A DNA stretch of 28,480 nucleotides from Bacteroidetes bacterium UBA2322 (GCA_002345145.1 DDVC01000243.1:1-28480); one strand, 5' to 3'; positions 1 to 8,402 are shown, numbered from the stretch's first letter. The notes: generated by a model not told the origin, from the letters alone. Translations and numbers: made by a program.

Positions 1-1
1 C

Positions 2-217
2 CAAAAAGCCTACGAAGACGTGCTGGAAAACTGCGGACCCGATAACCCCTGGCATATTGTGCCTTCCGATAAAAACTGGTATAAGGAGTATTTTATAGCC
101 CTGAAAACGGTTGAAACCATGCGCAGCCTAAATATGAAATACCCTCAAACGCCTATTGACATGAACAATCCCGATGTTCAGGAACTGTTTGAAAAATTTG
201 GAAACAATTCTAAATAA
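2..217 (+). CDS. Polyphosphate kinase 2 (PPK2) family protein, C-terminal fragment
   Basis: The reading frame is open at the left edge and ends with TAA at 215-217, so only about the last 71 residues are present. They contain the PPK2-like tail: an AYEDVL helix, then the PWHIVPSDKNWYKEYFIAL motif (PW-x-[IV]-[IV]-P-[AS]-D-K-x-W-[YF]) and a final segment ending in a KYPQTP stretch. PPK2 enzymes transfer phosphate between polyphosphate and nucleoside mono- or diphosphates in the cytoplasm. The catalytic Walker A and B motifs would lie upstream of the window, so activity and subclass cannot be judged. Assignment rests on the tail motif alone. Confidence 0.75.
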   Translation, partial: QKAYEDVLENCGPDNPWHIVPSDKNWYKEYFIALKTVETMRSLNMKYPQTPIDMNNPDVQELFEKFGNNSK

Positions 218-292
218 GTTATCGGTTATTAACCTCTCCTACCCCCCTCCAATAGAGGAAAATTATCACCATTCACCATCTATCACTTACCT

Positions 293-1054
293 TTGGAAAC
301 CCAACCCTCACCCCTGCCCTTGTTGCCCGACAAAAATGCCCGACAGCTCATCAGCCTTCAACAAGCTGATATAATACAGAAAAAAACCACCGTGCTGTTT
401 AATGTAAACCTCAATATAACTGAGGGCGAGTTTGTATATTTGGTTGGCAGAACCGGTTCGGGCAAAAGTAGTTTACTGCGCACACTATATGCCGATTTAC
501 CCCTCCAAAAAGGATTGGGCACCGTAGCAGGTTTTGACCTTAAACAGGTAAACTGGCGTACTGTACCCTTTTTGCGCCGAAAATTAGGCATTGTTTTTCA
601 AGATTTTCAACTCCTAATGGATAGAAGTGTAGATGACAACCTCCGCTTTGCCTTAGAAGCTACCGATTGGCGAAACATTAAGGAAATTAATAACCGCATA
701 GAAAACGTGCTTACCAGTGTAGGCATTATTGGTAAGCGATACGCTATGCCCTACCAACTATCGGGCGGCGAGCAGCAAAGGGTGGTTATTGCCCGCGCAT
801 TGCTAAACGACCCCGAACTCATCTTAGCCGATGAACCTACCGGCAACCTTGACCCACAAACTTCCGATGAAATCATCGGGCTGCTTACCGGCATTAACCA
901 AAACACTAAAACTACCATGCTCATTGGCACGCATGATATGTACACCCTATCGCGCTATCCTGCCCGAACCCTTACTTGTAAAAATGGCAAGGTTATAGAA
1001 GGTTACGATATGGAATGGACTTTCCCTATTAACTATTACTTTGATGAACATTGA
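293..1054 (+). CDS. ftsE: FtsE-type ABC transporter ATP-binding protein
   Basis: This is a cytoplasmic ABC ATPase. Walker A is GRTGSGKS (about residues 52-59), the Q-loop is VFQDFQ (around 103), the signature is LSGGEQQRV (156-164), Walker B is LILADEPTGNLD (176-187), and the H-loop is GTHD. The sequence GEFVYLVGRTGSGKSSLLRT and the following LRRKLGIVFQDFQLL are characteristic of Bacteroidota FtsE, which works with FtsX in cell division and peptidoglycan hydrolase control. FtsX is not adjacent. The start is uncertain: there is no in-frame ATG or GTG upstream of the domain, only TTG codons at 293, 320 and 323. The nearest ATG (336) is in another frame and stops after 12 codons. The 3' end overlaps trmD, implying coupled translation. 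Confidence 0.87.
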   Translation: METQPSPLPLLPDKNARQLISLQQADIIQKKTTVLFNVNLNITEGEFVYLVGRTGSGKSSLLRTLYADLPLQKGLGTVAGFDLKQVNWRTVPFLRRKLGIVFQDFQLLMDRSVDDNLRFALEATDWRNIKEINNRIENVLTSVGIIGKRYAMPYQLSGGEQQRVVIARALLNDPELILADEPTGNLDPQTSDEIIGLLTGINQNTKTTMLIGTHDMYTLSRYPARTLTCKNGKVIEGYDMEWTFPINYYFDEH

Positions 1055-1733
1055 CATTATTACCCTCCACCCCGAACTGCTGCACAGCCCCTTTCAGCAC
1101 TCTATTCTTAAAAGAGCCGAAGAAAAAGGACTGCTTACCGTAACCCTGCACCAACTGCGCAACTACGCCATTAACCAGCACGGACAAGTGGACGACTACC
1201 AATACGGCGGCGGAGCAGGTATGGTACTAATGATTGAACCCATTGACCAATGTATTTCGGAGCTTAAAGCCATTAGAACCTATGATGAGGTCATTTACCT
1301 TAGCCCCGATGGGGAACTGCTTACCCAACCGCTTGCCAACCAACTCTCTTTGTGCCAAAACATCATACTCCTCTGCGGACATTACAAAGGTGTAGATGAA
1401 AGAGTGCGCCAGCACCTCATTACCCGCGAAATATCGATAGGTAACTACGTACTATCGGGCGGCGAGCTGGCGGCGGCTGTATTGGTAGATGCCATTGGCA
1501 GGTTATTGCCGGGTGTGTTAAATAACGAAACCTCTGCCTTAGAAGATTCGTTTCAGGATAACTTGGTTGCCCCGCCCGTTTACACCCGCCCACCTAATTA
1601 CAAAGGCTGGCAAGTGCCCCCCGTTCTACTATCGGGTCATGAAACCAACATCAAAAAATGGCGCTTAGAGCAGTCGCTTAGCCGAACCCAACAACGCCGA
1701 CCCGACTTGTACCGGCTTTGGGAGGCAGAATAA
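1044..1733 (+). CDS. trmD: tRNA (guanine-37-N1)-methyltransferase TrmD
   Basis: TrmD is a SPOUT-fold enzyme that methylates G37 next to the anticodon using S-adenosylmethionine, preventing +1 frameshifting. The 229-residue length is normal. The N-terminus MNIDIITLHPELL, the motif DDYQYGGGAGMVLMIEP, the SAM-binding knot segment LLCGHYKGVDERV and the segment EISIGNYVLSGGELAA are all family hallmarks. I chose ATG 1044 rather than the TTG three bases earlier because it fits the family start. It overlaps the end of ftsE by 11 bases, and its TAA overlaps a downstream ATG at 1733, so the cluster is tightly packed. Confidence 0.96.
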   Translation: MNIDIITLHPELLHSPFQHSILKRAEEKGLLTVTLHQLRNYAINQHGQVDDYQYGGGAGMVLMIEPIDQCISELKAIRTYDEVIYLSPDGELLTQPLANQLSLCQNIILLCGHYKGVDERVRQHLITREISIGNYVLSGGELAAAVLVDAIGRLLPGVLNNETSALEDSFQDNLVAPPVYTRPPNYKGWQVPPVLLSGHETNIKKWRLEQSLSRTQQRRPDLYRLWEAE

Positions 1734-1780
1734 TGCTTCATTTTATCCCATCATTCCCCCCTGATTGTTTTCTTTATATC

Positions 1781-2590
1781 ATGGCTAATATTGTTTTAAT
1801 AGGTTTTGGTAATGTGGGGCAACATCTTTGTAAGGCTTTACACGCAGCAGGGCATACCATTTTGCAAGTTGTAACCAAACAATCAGTGCCCAACCAAGCG
1901 TTTACCACCCTCCTGCCTCATACCCAATGGATTACGCAGTATAACCAAATAAACCCCGATGCTCATTTTTACCTCATAGCCGTACCCGATAACGCTATTG
2001 GCAGCGTAGCCTTGCAACTACCCCACACATTGGGCATAGTGGCGCACACATCGGGCTCTACACCTTTAACCGCTTTGGGTAATCACCCAAATACGGGCAT
2101 TTTTTACCCGCTGCAAACCTTTACCAAACATCATGCGGTAAATTTTGACAATATACCATTTTGTATTCATGCCAATAACGAACCTGCCATTGCTGCCTTA
2201 GATAACTTGGCAAAAACACTCAGCCCGATGGTATTTCGCATAACCGATGAGCAACGCAGCATTTTGCATGTAGCAGCCGTTTTTGCCAATAATTTTACCA
2301 ATCACCTCTGCGCCATTGCCCACCAAATTTGTACCCAATATGAGATGCCATTTGAAGTTATCAAACCCCTTATAGCCGAAACCTGCCGCAAAATTCAAAC
2401 AAACCTACCCCAAACAATACAAACCGGTCCTGCCATACGGTCTGATTATAACACCCTGCTCAAACACTTACAACTCTTACACAACCAACCCCGTTATGCA
2501 CAACTGTACAAAGAACTCACCCTAAGTATTTTAAACATGTATAACCTAAATACCGAACCCATCCATAATGCCCTGCTTCCCGATGGTTAA
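1781..2590 (+). CDS. Rossmann-like and DUF2520 domain protein
   Basis: The 269-residue product begins MANIVLIGFGNVGQHL, a dinucleotide-binding Rossmann glycine motif (GFGNVG, residues 8-13). An [FY]LIAVPDNAIG strand, an AHTSGST motif and an all-alpha C-terminal half rich in His and Asn follow, which is the DUF2520 arrangement related to pyrroline-5-carboxylate reductase and F420-dependent NADP oxidoreductases. The substrate is unknown. The frame also contains an ATG at 1733 overlapping the trmD stop, which would add 16 hydrophobic residues. I prefer 1781 because the Rossmann strand normally starts within four residues of the N-terminus. The gene probably belongs to the ftsE-trmD transcript. 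Confidence 0.82.
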   Translation: MANIVLIGFGNVGQHLCKALHAAGHTILQVVTKQSVPNQAFTTLLPHTQWITQYNQINPDAHFYLIAVPDNAIGSVALQLPHTLGIVAHTSGSTPLTALGNHPNTGIFYPLQTFTKHHAVNFDNIPFCIHANNEPAIAALDNLAKTLSPMVFRITDEQRSILHVAAVFANNFTNHLCAIAHQICTQYEMPFEVIKPLIAETCRKIQTNLPQTIQTGPAIRSDYNTLLKHLQLLHNQPRYAQLYKELTLSILNMYNLNTEPIHNALLPDG

Positions 2591-2697
2591 AAATGCCACT
2601 CACATTTTACTTAAACAGGGCGAACATTTAAAACCATTTTTCGTTTTTTAGTTTTATTATCTTCCATACAAACGCTCCATTTACCTGAACCTCACAC

Positions 2698-3036
2698 ATG
2701 TACCACATAAAAGTAAATTTTGAACAGCCCGGATTAGAACCTGTTAACATTACCTCTGAGCCCGATTTTTCTATTTTAGAAGCAGTTTTGGTAAACAACA
2801 TACACCTAAACCACAACTGCGGCGGCGTTTGCGCCTGTACTACCTGCCATATTTACGTAAACAAAGGCGATGAACACATAGAAGAAATGACCGACCGCGA
2901 AGAAGATTATGTGGACCGCGCCACCAATCCGCGCTTAGAATCGCGGCTTGCCTGCCAGTGTTTACTGCTCAACGGCAGTGGTGAAATTGAAATTACCATA
3001 CCCAATCAGTCCGACATTATAGGACACGAACATTAA
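2698..3036 (+). CDS. fdx: Adrenodoxin-type [2Fe-2S] ferredoxin
   Basis: This is a 112-residue electron carrier with the Isc-type ferredoxin pattern C-x5-C-x2-C-x35-C. Cys41, Cys47 and Cys50 lie in NCGGVCACTTCH, and Cys86 lies in LACQC. Two further cysteines (45 and 88) sit beside ligands. The acidic helix around residues 58-73, with the MTDREEDYVD stretch, resembles the partner-binding surface of E. coli Fdx and adrenodoxins. Such ferredoxins donate electrons during iron-sulfur cluster assembly. The gene is followed 52 bases later by iscX, the same order as in the proteobacterial isc operon, although no iscS, iscU or hsc genes are in the window. Confidence 0.92.
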   Translation: MYHIKVNFEQPGLEPVNITSEPDFSILEAVLVNNIHLNHNCGGVCACTTCHIYVNKGDEHIEEMTDREEDYVDRATNPRLESRLACQCLLLNGSGEIEITIPNQSDIIGHEH

Positions 3037-3088
3037 CCCTTTTTTATCTGGCGCTTTACCCAATTAACCAAACCATACAAGAGCACTT

Positions 3089-3352
3089 ATGCCAATCAAA
3101 TTAGAAGAACCCCCTATTAGCTGGTCTGATTACGAAGACATAGCCATTAAGTTATACGAGCGTTTTGGTCCTAAATTTGGCGAATCGCAAATTTACCGCA
3201 TCCGTTTTACCGACCTCTTAGAGTGGGTACTCCAAATAGACAATTTTACCGGCACCCGCGAAGACTGCAATGAGGGTCATTTAGAAATGATACAATCTTC
3301 ATGGGTATATGAATGGCGCGAAAGCCACGAAGAAGATTTGGAGGAAGATTAA
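3089..3352 (+). CDS. iscX: IscX-like iron-sulfur assembly protein
   Basis: This small acidic protein of 87 residues matches the IscX (YfhJ) pattern: an N-terminal W-S-D-Y-E-D-I-A-I-x-L-Y helix, the central IRFTDLLEWVLQIDNF motif (RFTDLhxWV), an N-E-x-x-L-E-x-I-x-x-x-W segment and an acidic tail. In E. coli, IscX binds IscS and iron and tunes the rate of cluster assembly. Compared with the 66-residue E. coli protein it has a short N-terminal extension and an EEDLEED tail. It lies directly downstream of the ferredoxin, supporting a shared role. Its stop codon is only five bases from the 3' end of the convergent methyltransferase gene. Confidence 0.85.
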   Translation: MPIKLEEPPISWSDYEDIAIKLYERFGPKFGESQIYRIRFTDLLEWVLQIDNFTGTREDCNEGHLEMIQSSWVYEWRESHEEDLEED

Positions 3353-3357
3353 GGTTT

Positions 3358-4236
3358 TTAGTCTGAAGTATTCTTATTTTTCAGATAAGGCTGGTTGGGT
3401 TCGGCAAATAGTCTTAATTCCAACTTAGGTATGCTATAAACAGGATAGTTGGCAATGAACAACTCTTCACCCTTTTGAGAAGAATTAGGGGTTACGTTTC
3501 TCATGCCGTAGGTTAAGCTCCATGTGTTTATATGAGCAAAGGCAAACAAATCTCTAATATAGGGGCTGTCATCGTAAGTTATAAGCCATTTATGGGGGCA
3601 ATCTTTGAGTAGCCCGGCAAACTTTTCATGGTCAAACACCTTGTGCAACTTACCATTTTTACCGTATAGAGCCGATTTTGTTGCAGCAAAATAAGGTGGG
3701 TCTAAAAAAACAAATACGTTGTTTCCCGGTTGGGTTAGAACTTCGGAATAATCTACATTGGTAATTCGGGTATTGTTTAGCAATCGGGAAAAAGGCATTA
3801 ATCTGTCAATACTTGATTGGGTAAATCTACCCTTAAACGCCTGCTCCGAGTATCCTCCGGCTTGTGTTGTGCCCGAAAAGGTAATTCTGTTAAACACAAA
3901 AAAGGCGCTTGCCTTTTCCATGTCGTTAAAATTGGGCATATTTTCGGTTAAAAACCGGTGCAATTCCTTGCCTGTTTGGTAAATTGTTTTCCATTGCAAA
4001 ACCTGTTCCACCACCTGCCCCACATCAACTTGACAAGCCACCCAAAATTTATATAAATCATCATACAAATCATTTACCCAATATGTCTTATTGGGATATT
4101 TTTGCTTTAGATACAAAAACACAGAGCCACCGCCTACAAACGGTTCTCTATACTCATCAAAAGCAGGAATTAAGGAGGCTATTTGTTCAACTACTCTACT
4201 TTTACCCCCGGGATAGCGCAGTGGGCTTTTAATCAT
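3358..4236 (-). CDS. D12-class (Dam/DpnM-like) adenine-N6 DNA methyltransferase, RM system 1
   Basis: The 292-residue product is an alpha-class N6-adenine methyltransferase. The N-terminal SPLRYPGGKSR (residues 4-14) and EPFVGGGSVF (31-40) form the SAM-binding region, and DPPYF (179-183) is catalytic motif IV. The FNRITFSGTTQAGGYS segment between them is typical of the Dam/D12 family, whose members modify GATC, GATATC and other adenine-containing sites; the target here cannot be read from sequence. I chose ATG 4236 because M-I-K-S-P-L-R-Y-P-G-G-K is the family N-terminus and it overlaps the endonuclease stop by eight bases (ATGATTAA). A TTG five codons upstream is less likely. The methyltransferase is translated second, after the putative nuclease. 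Confidence 0.92.
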   Translation of the reverse strand: MIKSPLRYPGGKSRVVEQIASLIPAFDEYREPFVGGGSVFLYLKQKYPNKTYWVNDLYDDLYKFWVACQVDVGQVVEQVLQWKTIYQTGKELHRFLTENMPNFNDMEKASAFFVFNRITFSGTTQAGGYSEQAFKGRFTQSSIDRLMPFSRLLNNTRITNVDYSEVLTQPGNNVFVFLDPPYFAATKSALYGKNGKLHKVFDHEKFAGLLKDCPHKWLITYDDSPYIRDLFAFAHINTWSLTYGMRNVTPNSSQKGEELFIANYPVYSIPKLELRLFAEPNQPYLKNKNTSD

Positions 4237-5326
4237 CAGAAACAGATTCAATAATTAATTCAAAATTGTTTTGCTTGGCTTCCATTAGCAGATACTGTAA
4301 TAAACGAGTTTGTGTGGCGGAAAATGAGTTTAAAGATAAAAAATTATTAAGCTCATCTACATTACAATTTAACTCAATTTTTCCTTTCAATAAATTAGAA
4401 GTAAGTTTTAAAACCGGCACACATTTATATTGTTTCCCTGACAGTGAAATCAAATCCAAATTGCAGTAAAGCAGCAGTTTTAATAAGCCATCTTTTATGT
4501 CACTTTTACTGGGCAGTAATGCGTTTTTACTATGTTTTGCCTCCATCAAATATAGTATTTCACTATCAACTTTAACCTCATCAACTGTGAGAAAGTATTT
4601 ACCGCCAAGATAATTTTGTATGATGATTTTAGCTTTTGTTGCTGTACTTAACAATTCTTTGGGCTGCATAGTTGTAAATTCTCTTGCCTGTGCTTTTGCT
4701 GCTTTCTCCCTCGAAAACTGCTTAAACTCCTCCATATTATTATTAATCCGCTTTCTAAAAACGCCTATTCCTTTGTTGCTATGTAATTTTACCCCTGTTT
4801 TTTCGGCTATTAAATTGTAGTAATGCTGTACCTGCTGCAAAACAGTATCAAAATGTTGCTTCAATTCATCTAAATTCCAGTGCAGAGCCGAACTGTGAAA
4901 TTTTTGTATTTGTTCAATCCGATTAATCACATAAGCATTATCGAGTTGTTGATTGGTAATCTTTTCACCTGACTTATCAGCATCTACATAATATGCAAAT
5001 ATCACATAAACATTTAACAAAGACATAAGCGATACCGTATCCCATTGAAGAAAATCTCTATCACCTTTTGCGCCTTCATCTTTCACTACCGGAATCACCG
5101 CAATTTTAAGATTTCCACCCAAAGTATCGTAAACTCGCTCATAAGGGTATGTTCGGGTGCGTTTAGGTGAAACCCACTTAGATACAGCAAAAACTGTAGC
5201 ATTCAATTTTAACAAAAACGCTTTTGGCGCACTATTAATATCAAAGCTCCTTATTTCTACTTCCGGCAAAACATCGGGAAGAAATGGGCTGTAAGTAAGT
5301 TTCTCAATGCAGGCTTCTATTACCAT
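4229..5326 (-). CDS. Putative type II restriction endonuclease, PD-(D/E)XK-like, RM system 1
   Basis: I cannot place this 365-residue protein in a named endonuclease family. The call rests on position: it lies directly upstream of, and overlaps, a Dam-class methyltransferase. A plausible PD-(D/E)XK core supports it: Asp254 in VDS, then Glu262-Ala-Lys264 in LMEAKHS at the end of a hydrophobic strand, followed by a helix (SDIKDGLLKLLLYCNL). The N-terminal half has a strongly patterned block, SKWVSPKRTRTYPYERVYDTL (residues 49-69), then IAVIPVVKDEG and GDRDFLQWDTVSLMSL; this could bind DNA or be a second catalytic-looking region. The middle (about 130-215) is helical. The gene begins 28 bases after the E1 gene. 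Base composition looks more A+T rich than its neighbours, consistent with acquisition. Confidence 0.6.
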   Translation of the reverse strand: MVIEACIEKLTYSPFLPDVLPEVEIRSFDINSAPKAFLLKLNATVFAVSKWVSPKRTRTYPYERVYDTLGGNLKIAVIPVVKDEGAKGDRDFLQWDTVSLMSLLNVYVIFAYYVDADKSGEKITNQQLDNAYVINRIEQIQKFHSSALHWNLDELKQHFDTVLQQVQHYYNLIAEKTGVKLHSNKGIGVFRKRINNNMEEFKQFSREKAAKAQAREFTTMQPKELLSTATKAKIIIQNYLGGKYFLTVDEVKVDSEILYLMEAKHSKNALLPSKSDIKDGLLKLLLYCNLDLISLSGKQYKCVPVLKLTSNLLKGKIELNCNVDELNNFLSLNSFSATQTRLLQYLLMEAKQNNFELIIESVSDD

Positions 5327-5354
5327 TGGTAAAATTTGCAGTTATTCCATTGTA

Positions 5355-7451
5355 CTACCAATTGAGCAGCTCACCCATAGCGGCGGCAACTTTTTCTTCA
5401 TTGGGCAGCATCGTTTTTTCTAAACCGGTATTAAGCGGCACGGCGGGCACAGGCGCAGCGCCTACCACTTTTACCGGCGCATCGAGGTAGGTAAAACAAT
5501 GCTCGGCTATGCGGCCTGCTATAGCTTGTGCAAAAGAATTGGTAACAGGCTCTTCGGTTAGCATCAATACTTTATTGTGGCGTTTTACCAAGTTGTAAAT
5601 GGCGGTTTCATCTAAGGGGTATAGCGTGCGCAGGTCGAGCACTTCTACACTGCCCGGGTGGTGTTTGGCGGCATTCATAGCCCAGTGTACGCCCATGCCA
5701 TAGGTAATGACACCTACAGAGTTGCCCATATTTACCTCCGTTTCATGTGCAGCAAGGGCTACTCGGGCTTTTCCGAGCGGTATTAGGTAATGCTCATCGG
5801 GTTCTATAGTTTTTGCTTCGTCTGTACCGGGCACTTTTGACCAGTAGAGCCCTTTGTGTTCAAAACATACAACGGGATTAGGGTCTAAAAAGGCAGATTT
5901 AAGTAAGCCTTTCATATCGGCGGCGTTAGAGGGGTAAATAACTTTAATGCCCCTAATAGCCAAAATGCTGCTTTCTATACAGCCTGAGTGATAAGGTCCA
6001 CCGCCACCATAAGCGCCTATGGGTATGCGTATAAGCGCCTGCACCGGAAACTTGCCCATAGAAAGGTAGCACGATTTGGAAAGTTCGGTTACAAGTTGGT
6101 TTACCCCTGTCCAGATATAATCGGCAAACTGAATTTCCACTATCGGTTTTAAGCCTACTGCACTCATACCTGCCGTACTGCCTACCAAATAGGCTTCCTG
6201 AATGGCGGTATTAAACACCCGTTCATCGCCATATTTTTCGGCAAGGGTGGCAGCTTCTCTAAAAACGCCGCCCAACCTTCTGCCTACGTCTTGCCCATAA
6301 AAAACGGCTTCGGGGTGTGCGCCTAAAATTTCGTCCATAGCATATAGGGCGGCATCTACCATTACCACTTTGCGCCCGTTTTGAGGGCTTCGTTCACCTT
6401 TTTCCGTGGTAACGGGTGTAGGGGCAAACTCATGCAGCAACAGGGTTTCGGGGGCAGGTTCGGGGGCAGCAACGGCTTTTGCAAAGGCATTGGCAACCTC
6501 GGCTGCGGCGTGTTTGGTTATTTGGTCTAACTCTTGGGCTGTTGCCAAATTATTTTGCAGCAGGTATTGCTCCAATTTGGGCAGTGGGTCTCTTTTGGCA
6601 TGAGCTTTCAGGTCATCATCGGTACGGTACCACTCTTTCCTTACGCCCGATGTATGATGCCCCAGCAGCGGCACTTTGGCATGTAGCAAAAGCGGCTTGC
6701 GCTTATTGCGCACATACTCTATGGCATCTTGCATGGTGTGGTAACAATCTAAAAAATCGGAACCATTTGCTCGCATTCGCTTAATTCCTTTAAATCCGGC
6801 GGCAAATTCATAGGCATCCATGCTTCGGGCTTCGTCTGCGCTTACCGAAATGCCCCACTCGTTATCTTGTACCAAGTATAAAATGGGCAACTGGTGCAAA
6901 GCCGCAAACTGAAAGGCTTCTGAAACCTCGCCCTCTGTTACGGAACCATCGCCAAGTGAGCATAAAACTATGGGATTATACTTGTCTGCCCGCAATCCCA
7001 TGTGTTCTTTGTACTTTATGCCTTGCGCCATGCCGGTAGCCGGAATAGCTTGCATACCGGTTGCGCTTGATTGGTGGGGTATTACTGGAAAACCCTGCTT
7101 TTTAGCCGATGGGTGTGCATAGTAAGTACGCCCGCCCGAAAAATAATCGTCTGCCTTGGCTAATAGTTGCAGCATAAGGTCGTAGGGCTGGTAGCCCATG
7201 CCCAGCAGTAAAGACTCATCACGGTAGTAAGGCGCTGCATAATCGTAGGGTTGGAGCAAAAAAGCAGCGGCTAATTGTATGGCTTCGTGTCCGCGCGAGG
7301 TGCTGTGAACATACTTACAAATTTGCCTGTTAGCGTCGTAAGTTTCAGCCATGTAACGGGCAGTTTGCATTAGTTGGTAGGCTTTGAGCAAGGTAGCCTG
7401 TTCTATGGCGGGGTTTACCGGCGGGTGCAATAGGGCATCGGGCTGGTGCAT
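5355..7451 (-). CDS. Fused alpha-beta E1 component of a 2-oxoacid (branched-chain type) dehydrogenase
   Basis: This 698-residue thiamine-diphosphate enzyme joins the E1 alpha and beta chains. The alpha part (about 1-325) carries HQSSATGMQAIPATGMAQG and the ThDP/Mg motif GDGSVTEGE (167-175) through DNEWGIS (196-202). A Pro/Ala/Glu-rich linker (about 325-360) leads to the beta part (from about 361) with GQDVGRRLGGVF, FADYIWTGVNQL and GAYGGGGPYHSG. It catalyses oxidative decarboxylation of a 2-oxoacid and reductive acylation of a lipoyl E2. The segment YRDESLLLGMG resembles branched-chain 2-oxoisovalerate E1 rather than acetyl-transferring AceE. No E2 or E3 gene is nearby, so the substrate is inferred. 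ATG 7451 is the first start. Confidence 0.88.
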   Translation of the reverse strand: MHQPDALLHPPVNPAIEQATLLKAYQLMQTARYMAETYDANRQICKYVHSTSRGHEAIQLAAAFLLQPYDYAAPYYRDESLLLGMGYQPYDLMLQLLAKADDYFSGGRTYYAHPSAKKQGFPVIPHQSSATGMQAIPATGMAQGIKYKEHMGLRADKYNPIVLCSLGDGSVTEGEVSEAFQFAALHQLPILYLVQDNEWGISVSADEARSMDAYEFAAGFKGIKRMRANGSDFLDCYHTMQDAIEYVRNKRKPLLLHAKVPLLGHHTSGVRKEWYRTDDDLKAHAKRDPLPKLEQYLLQNNLATAQELDQITKHAAAEVANAFAKAVAAPEPAPETLLLHEFAPTPVTTEKGERSPQNGRKVVMVDAALYAMDEILGAHPEAVFYGQDVGRRLGGVFREAATLAEKYGDERVFNTAIQEAYLVGSTAGMSAVGLKPIVEIQFADYIWTGVNQLVTELSKSCYLSMGKFPVQALIRIPIGAYGGGGPYHSGCIESSILAIRGIKVIYPSNAADMKGLLKSAFLDPNPVVCFEHKGLYWSKVPGTDEAKTIEPDEHYLIPLGKARVALAAHETEVNMGNSVGVITYGMGVHWAMNAAKHHPGSVEVLDLRTLYPLDETAIYNLVKRHNKVLMLTEEPVTNSFAQAIAGRIAEHCFTYLDAPVKVVGAAPVPAVPLNTGLEKTMLPNEEKVAAAMGELLNW

Positions 7452-7533
7452 GGTGGCAGATTATAAAATTTGCGTGCAAGATAGGCTTTTTTTCCCTGCC
7501 TTGCAAGGCAGAAGTTTTTCTGATAGGCAAGGT

Positions 7534-8154
7534 TTAAGGGCGGCGGAGCAGTTTAAAGGCTATGTTTCTGCCCTGTCGCTGCATAATGGCAAGGTTAATC
7601 CAAAACAAGGCAAAATCTTCCAGCAGTTGCACTTTATCGTCGCCACCTATATCATAACATTCGGCAAAACCGGCTTCCTTTGACAGTTGGGCAGCCACTT
7701 GTTTACCTTTTTCGCTACTGCCTGCCATAAACATATCAATAGCAGTATCGCCATACATGGGGTTGGCTATGTTTTCCCAACCGGTAGAGTTAAAACATTT
7801 TACTAAATGGCGGCATCGGGTATGATGCCTGATGGCTTCGGTGGTATTGGCAAAGGGTTCGGGTTTTTTACCTACCGAGTTCATAGCATCAATAATTACT
7901 TTATCAGCCACATAACCCATGTTTTTTACCACCTCAAAAACGGCGGCAGAAGGTACGGCTATTAAAATTACCTCAGCCTCTTGTGCAGCCTCATAAATGG
8001 GTTTTGCCGATACGCCTTCGCTCAGCGATAGTAAACCTTGCACACCGTCTGACTCCAAATCTCGTACACCCAGTAGTATTTTATGTCCACTTTTTAGCCA
8101 GGCTTTGGCTAATGTACCCCCAATGTTTCCTACTCCAATGATTGCAATTTTCAT
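7534..8154 (-). CDS. NADP-binding protein, F420-dependent NADP reductase-like
   Basis: The 206-residue product starts MKIAIIGVGNIGGTLAKAW, a Rossmann nucleotide-binding motif (GVGNIG at 7-12), followed by LLGVRD at the end of the second strand, where NADP-preferring enzymes place Arg, then VILIAVPSAAV and VIIDAMNSV. The FNSTGWENIANP and MFMAGSSEKGKQVAAQLSKEAGF segments match the family of NADPH-dependent F420 reductase-like and coenzyme F420-independent NAD(P)-binding oxidoreductases. Bacteroidota generally lack F420, so the true redox partner is unknown. ATG 8154 was preferred over GTG 8163 because it begins exactly at the Rossmann strand. It is divergent from the WD40-caspase gene. Confidence 0.78.
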   Translation of the reverse strand: MKIAIIGVGNIGGTLAKAWLKSGHKILLGVRDLESDGVQGLLSLSEGVSAKPIYEAAQEAEVILIAVPSAAVFEVVKNMGYVADKVIIDAMNSVGKKPEPFANTTEAIRHHTRCRHLVKCFNSTGWENIANPMYGDTAIDMFMAGSSEKGKQVAAQLSKEAGFAECYDIGGDDKVQLLEDFALFWINLAIMQRQGRNIAFKLLRRP

Positions 8155-8402
8155 TTTTGACACTATTTTGACAATTAGATATTTTGGTTTGTTTTTTACT
8201 GTAAACCCTTACTTTAAAGGGATTGAGGGGAATTTAGCGCATTTAAAACCTTGATGATTTTACTGCAAACCTTATAAGTGGAGCATAATTTATACCTCAA
8301 CAGATACTAAACAACATTTCTGGCGCAATAATTGGAGTTTCAATTGGTAAAACTGCTTTTGCTTTGCTCCGAATTTTCACTTTTCAATTAAACTGTTTAG
8401 CT

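Noticed and set aside
231..259. Pyrimidine/purine pair CCTCT ... AGAGG before ftsE as a terminator for the PPK2 gene
   Set aside because: A five-base stem with a long C-rich loop and no T run is too weak to call.
1733..1780. Upstream ATG extending the DUF2520 protein by 16 residues
   Set aside because: The extension is not Rossmann-like and the internal ATG starts exactly at the first beta strand; the overlap with the trmD stop is nevertheless noted.
3362..3385. Inverted repeat TCTGAA/TTCAGA near the convergent iscX and methyltransferase ends
   Set aside because: The stem is only six bases, the loop is 12 bases, it lies within the methyltransferase coding end, and it has no clean T run after it.
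8205..8222. Short inverted repeat CCCTT ... AAGGG in the divergent region between the NADP-binding and caspase genes
   Set aside because: Five-base arms in an A+T-rich spacer are expected by chance, and no promoter element of the TAnnTTTG type accompanies it.
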